Source of the DNA: Clostridium sp.
GTDB taxonomy: Bacteria; Bacillota_A; Clostridia; Lachnospirales; Lachnospiraceae
Length of the DNA: 6,322 bases
NCBI GenBank assembly: GCA_023666975.1
Contig: JAMPAW010000185.1
Location: 1-6,322, forward strand
Direction of reading: 5' to 3'
Shown here: one piece after another, positions 5,600 to 6,322 of the stretch
Position numbering within the stretch: position 1 is the stretch's first letter
Layout of the letters: each line of letters opens with the position of its first letter
The notes under the pieces: model-generated
Told to the model about the DNA's origin: nothing
The model's input: the letters and a program-made list of their open reading frames with translations, nothing else
The model's database searches: none
Translations under genes and position numbers: made by a program

Positions 5600-6247
5600 C
5601 TAAACGGATATATCCAATCCTCTGGTTAATACCTCCCCATACTGACCGTTTGATTTAACAAGCGAAGCATCTACTGATTCTCTGGTAACGCTGTCCAAAA
5701 GACTTATATCAAAAGAATCACCATTTTTCCAGCCTGGATTAGCCGCCTTAACCGCAGCAGCAAATGCCAAAGTGTAATTTTTCTCGTATTGCCCTAATGT
5801 CCATGTTCCTTTTAAGCGGTCTTCAATAGGAACACTTTTTTGATATGCTGTAAAAACTTCCGTCCTTTTCGTGGTATCTCCATTTGCAACACCGCATTCC
5901 TGAATAAAATGACGTTTGCACTCATCAAACATTTTCTGCCTGTATTCTTCTGAAACATTTATGATTTGGTGCATTTCTGATAAACTCTTTCCAGTTGCAT
6001 CCATTCCGGCAACGCCATATGCATTCAAAAAATTTCCATCAGAATCGTAATTTCGCATTACGTTTCTCATATATGCTTCTTCACCGCCAAACAGCTCATA
6101 CATCATTCTCTGCTCTGGTGTCATTGCAGCCACCTCCGCACGGTGAGCCGCAAGAAAATCCTTTGCCGCAGCCTTATATTGTTTGCTGTTGGTGTTAATG
6201 TTCGTATAGCCTGAATTACCTGTATTAAAACGAATATTCATTGGCAT
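5600..6247 (-). CDS. Uncharacterised array protein A (215 aa), ends LDISV
   Basis: I do not recognise the family. The soluble 215-residue protein starts MPMNIRFNTGNSGYTNINTN, an Asn/Thr/Gly-rich opening reminiscent of flagellar axial proteins. It continues with an Ala-rich helix KAAAKDFLAAHRAEVAAMTPEQRMMYELFGG (about 25-55), YDSDGN near 67-72, a long charged helical region to about 118, YEKNYTLAFAAAVKAANPGW (154-173), and a tail ending in RGLDISV. There is no signal peptide or membrane segment. The start is the ATG at 6247, with AGGAGG 8 bases upstream; the ATG at 6283 lies upstream of that ribosome site and is unlikely. It is first in the three-gene array and follows a GCCGATAA promoter box about 60 bases upstream. 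I could not align its body convincingly with proteins B and C; only the two ends look alike. Confidence 0.8.
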   Translation of the reverse strand: MPMNIRFNTGNSGYTNINTNSKQYKAAAKDFLAAHRAEVAAMTPEQRMMYELFGGEEAYMRNVMRNYDSDGNFLNAYGVAGMDATGKSLSEMHQIINVSEEYRQKMFDECKRHFIQECGVANGDTTKRTEVFTAYQKSVPIEDRLKGTWTLGQYEKNYTLAFAAAVKAANPGWKNGDSFDISLLDSVTRESVDASLVKSNGQYGEVLTRGLDISV

Positions 6248-6264
6248 AATCATACCCTCCTTGA

Positions 6265-6288
6265 TTAAATAATTGAAATCCATTTCAT
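6265..6288 (-). CDS. Possible 7-codon leader ORF before protein A
   Basis: On the minus strand AGGAAG, 7 bases, then ATG starts the reading frame MKWISII-stop. It ends 17 bases before the chosen start of protein A and just before its AGGAGG. It could couple translation or be chance; seven codons are too few to judge. A still shorter MVS-stop frame occurs in the leader of the DUF4885-like gene. Confidence 0.2.
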   Translation of the reverse strand: MKWISII

Positions 6289-6306
6289 TTTATATCTTCC
6301 TTTATG

Positions 6307-6322
6307 TTATCGGCACATTTAC
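6307..6322 (-). promoter_or_regulatory. -10 box of a candidate sigma-28/sigma-D promoter for the array
   Basis: GCCGATAA on the minus strand (6314-6307) is identical to the flagellar sigma -10 consensus. The matching TAAA would lie about 15 bases further upstream, outside the window. The box is 59 bases before the protein A ATG, nearly the same distance as the GCCGATAG box ahead of the DUF4885-like gene. The shared string AATGTGCCGATA supports joint regulation of both units. Confidence 0.55.

Overview
The window reads as a piece of a low-GC Firmicutes genome, most likely a motile member of the Clostridia such as Lachnospiraceae. The reasons are AT-rich DNA, strong AGGAGG-type ribosome sites, a Rpn/PD-(D/E)XK 'transposase-like' nuclease tail and DUF4885-like protein of the kinds common in that group, and two copies of a flagellar sigma-28/sigma-D type -10 box. 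These assignments come from reading the sequence only.

Layout from left to right. Bases 1-599 (+) hold the C-terminal part of a PD-(D/E)XK-type nuclease gene, followed by a perfect hairpin and a rho-independent terminator. Bases 745-1740 (-) encode a DUF4885-like protein with its own GCCGATAG promoter box. Bases 1822-3171 (-) hold a two-gene operon, a prolyl-tRNA-deacylase-like (YbaK/PrdX) protein followed by glutamate 5-kinase (proB), 3 bases apart. A LysR-type regulator (3293-4159, +) is transcribed divergently from it, and the intergenic region carries a perfect 19-bp palindrome. Bases 4214-6247 (-) hold three consecutive genes for uncharacterised soluble proteins of about 200 residues, headed by a second GCCGATAA box at the right edge. 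The 54-base convergent gap at 4160-4213 shows no clear terminator. No stretch over 300 bases lacks a gene. I saw no tRNA, rRNA, CRISPR array or complete insertion sequence.

The most interesting content is the set of four unknown proteins: the DUF4885-like one and the three-gene array. All lack signal peptides and membrane segments, all begin M-(P-M-)x-I followed by a polar stretch, and all end with the same kind of C-terminal pentapeptide (L/F-D-hydrophobic-x-V/A/S-stop: LDLQV, LDISV, FDMKA, FDFTS). Both of their transcription units carry the same 12-base string including GCCGATA, about 60 bases before the start codon. The middle and last array genes are diverged paralogs of each other. A 29-bp exact repeat of the last gene's 3' end, coding GSSLDLQV-stop, lies orphaned behind the first array gene. 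I infer a flagellar-regulon family of small non-structural proteins sharing a C-terminal tag, possibly handled by the flagellar export apparatus or a common partner.

The proline part is more conventional: the LysR protein probably controls the deacylase-proB operon and itself through the palindrome. proA is not in the window.
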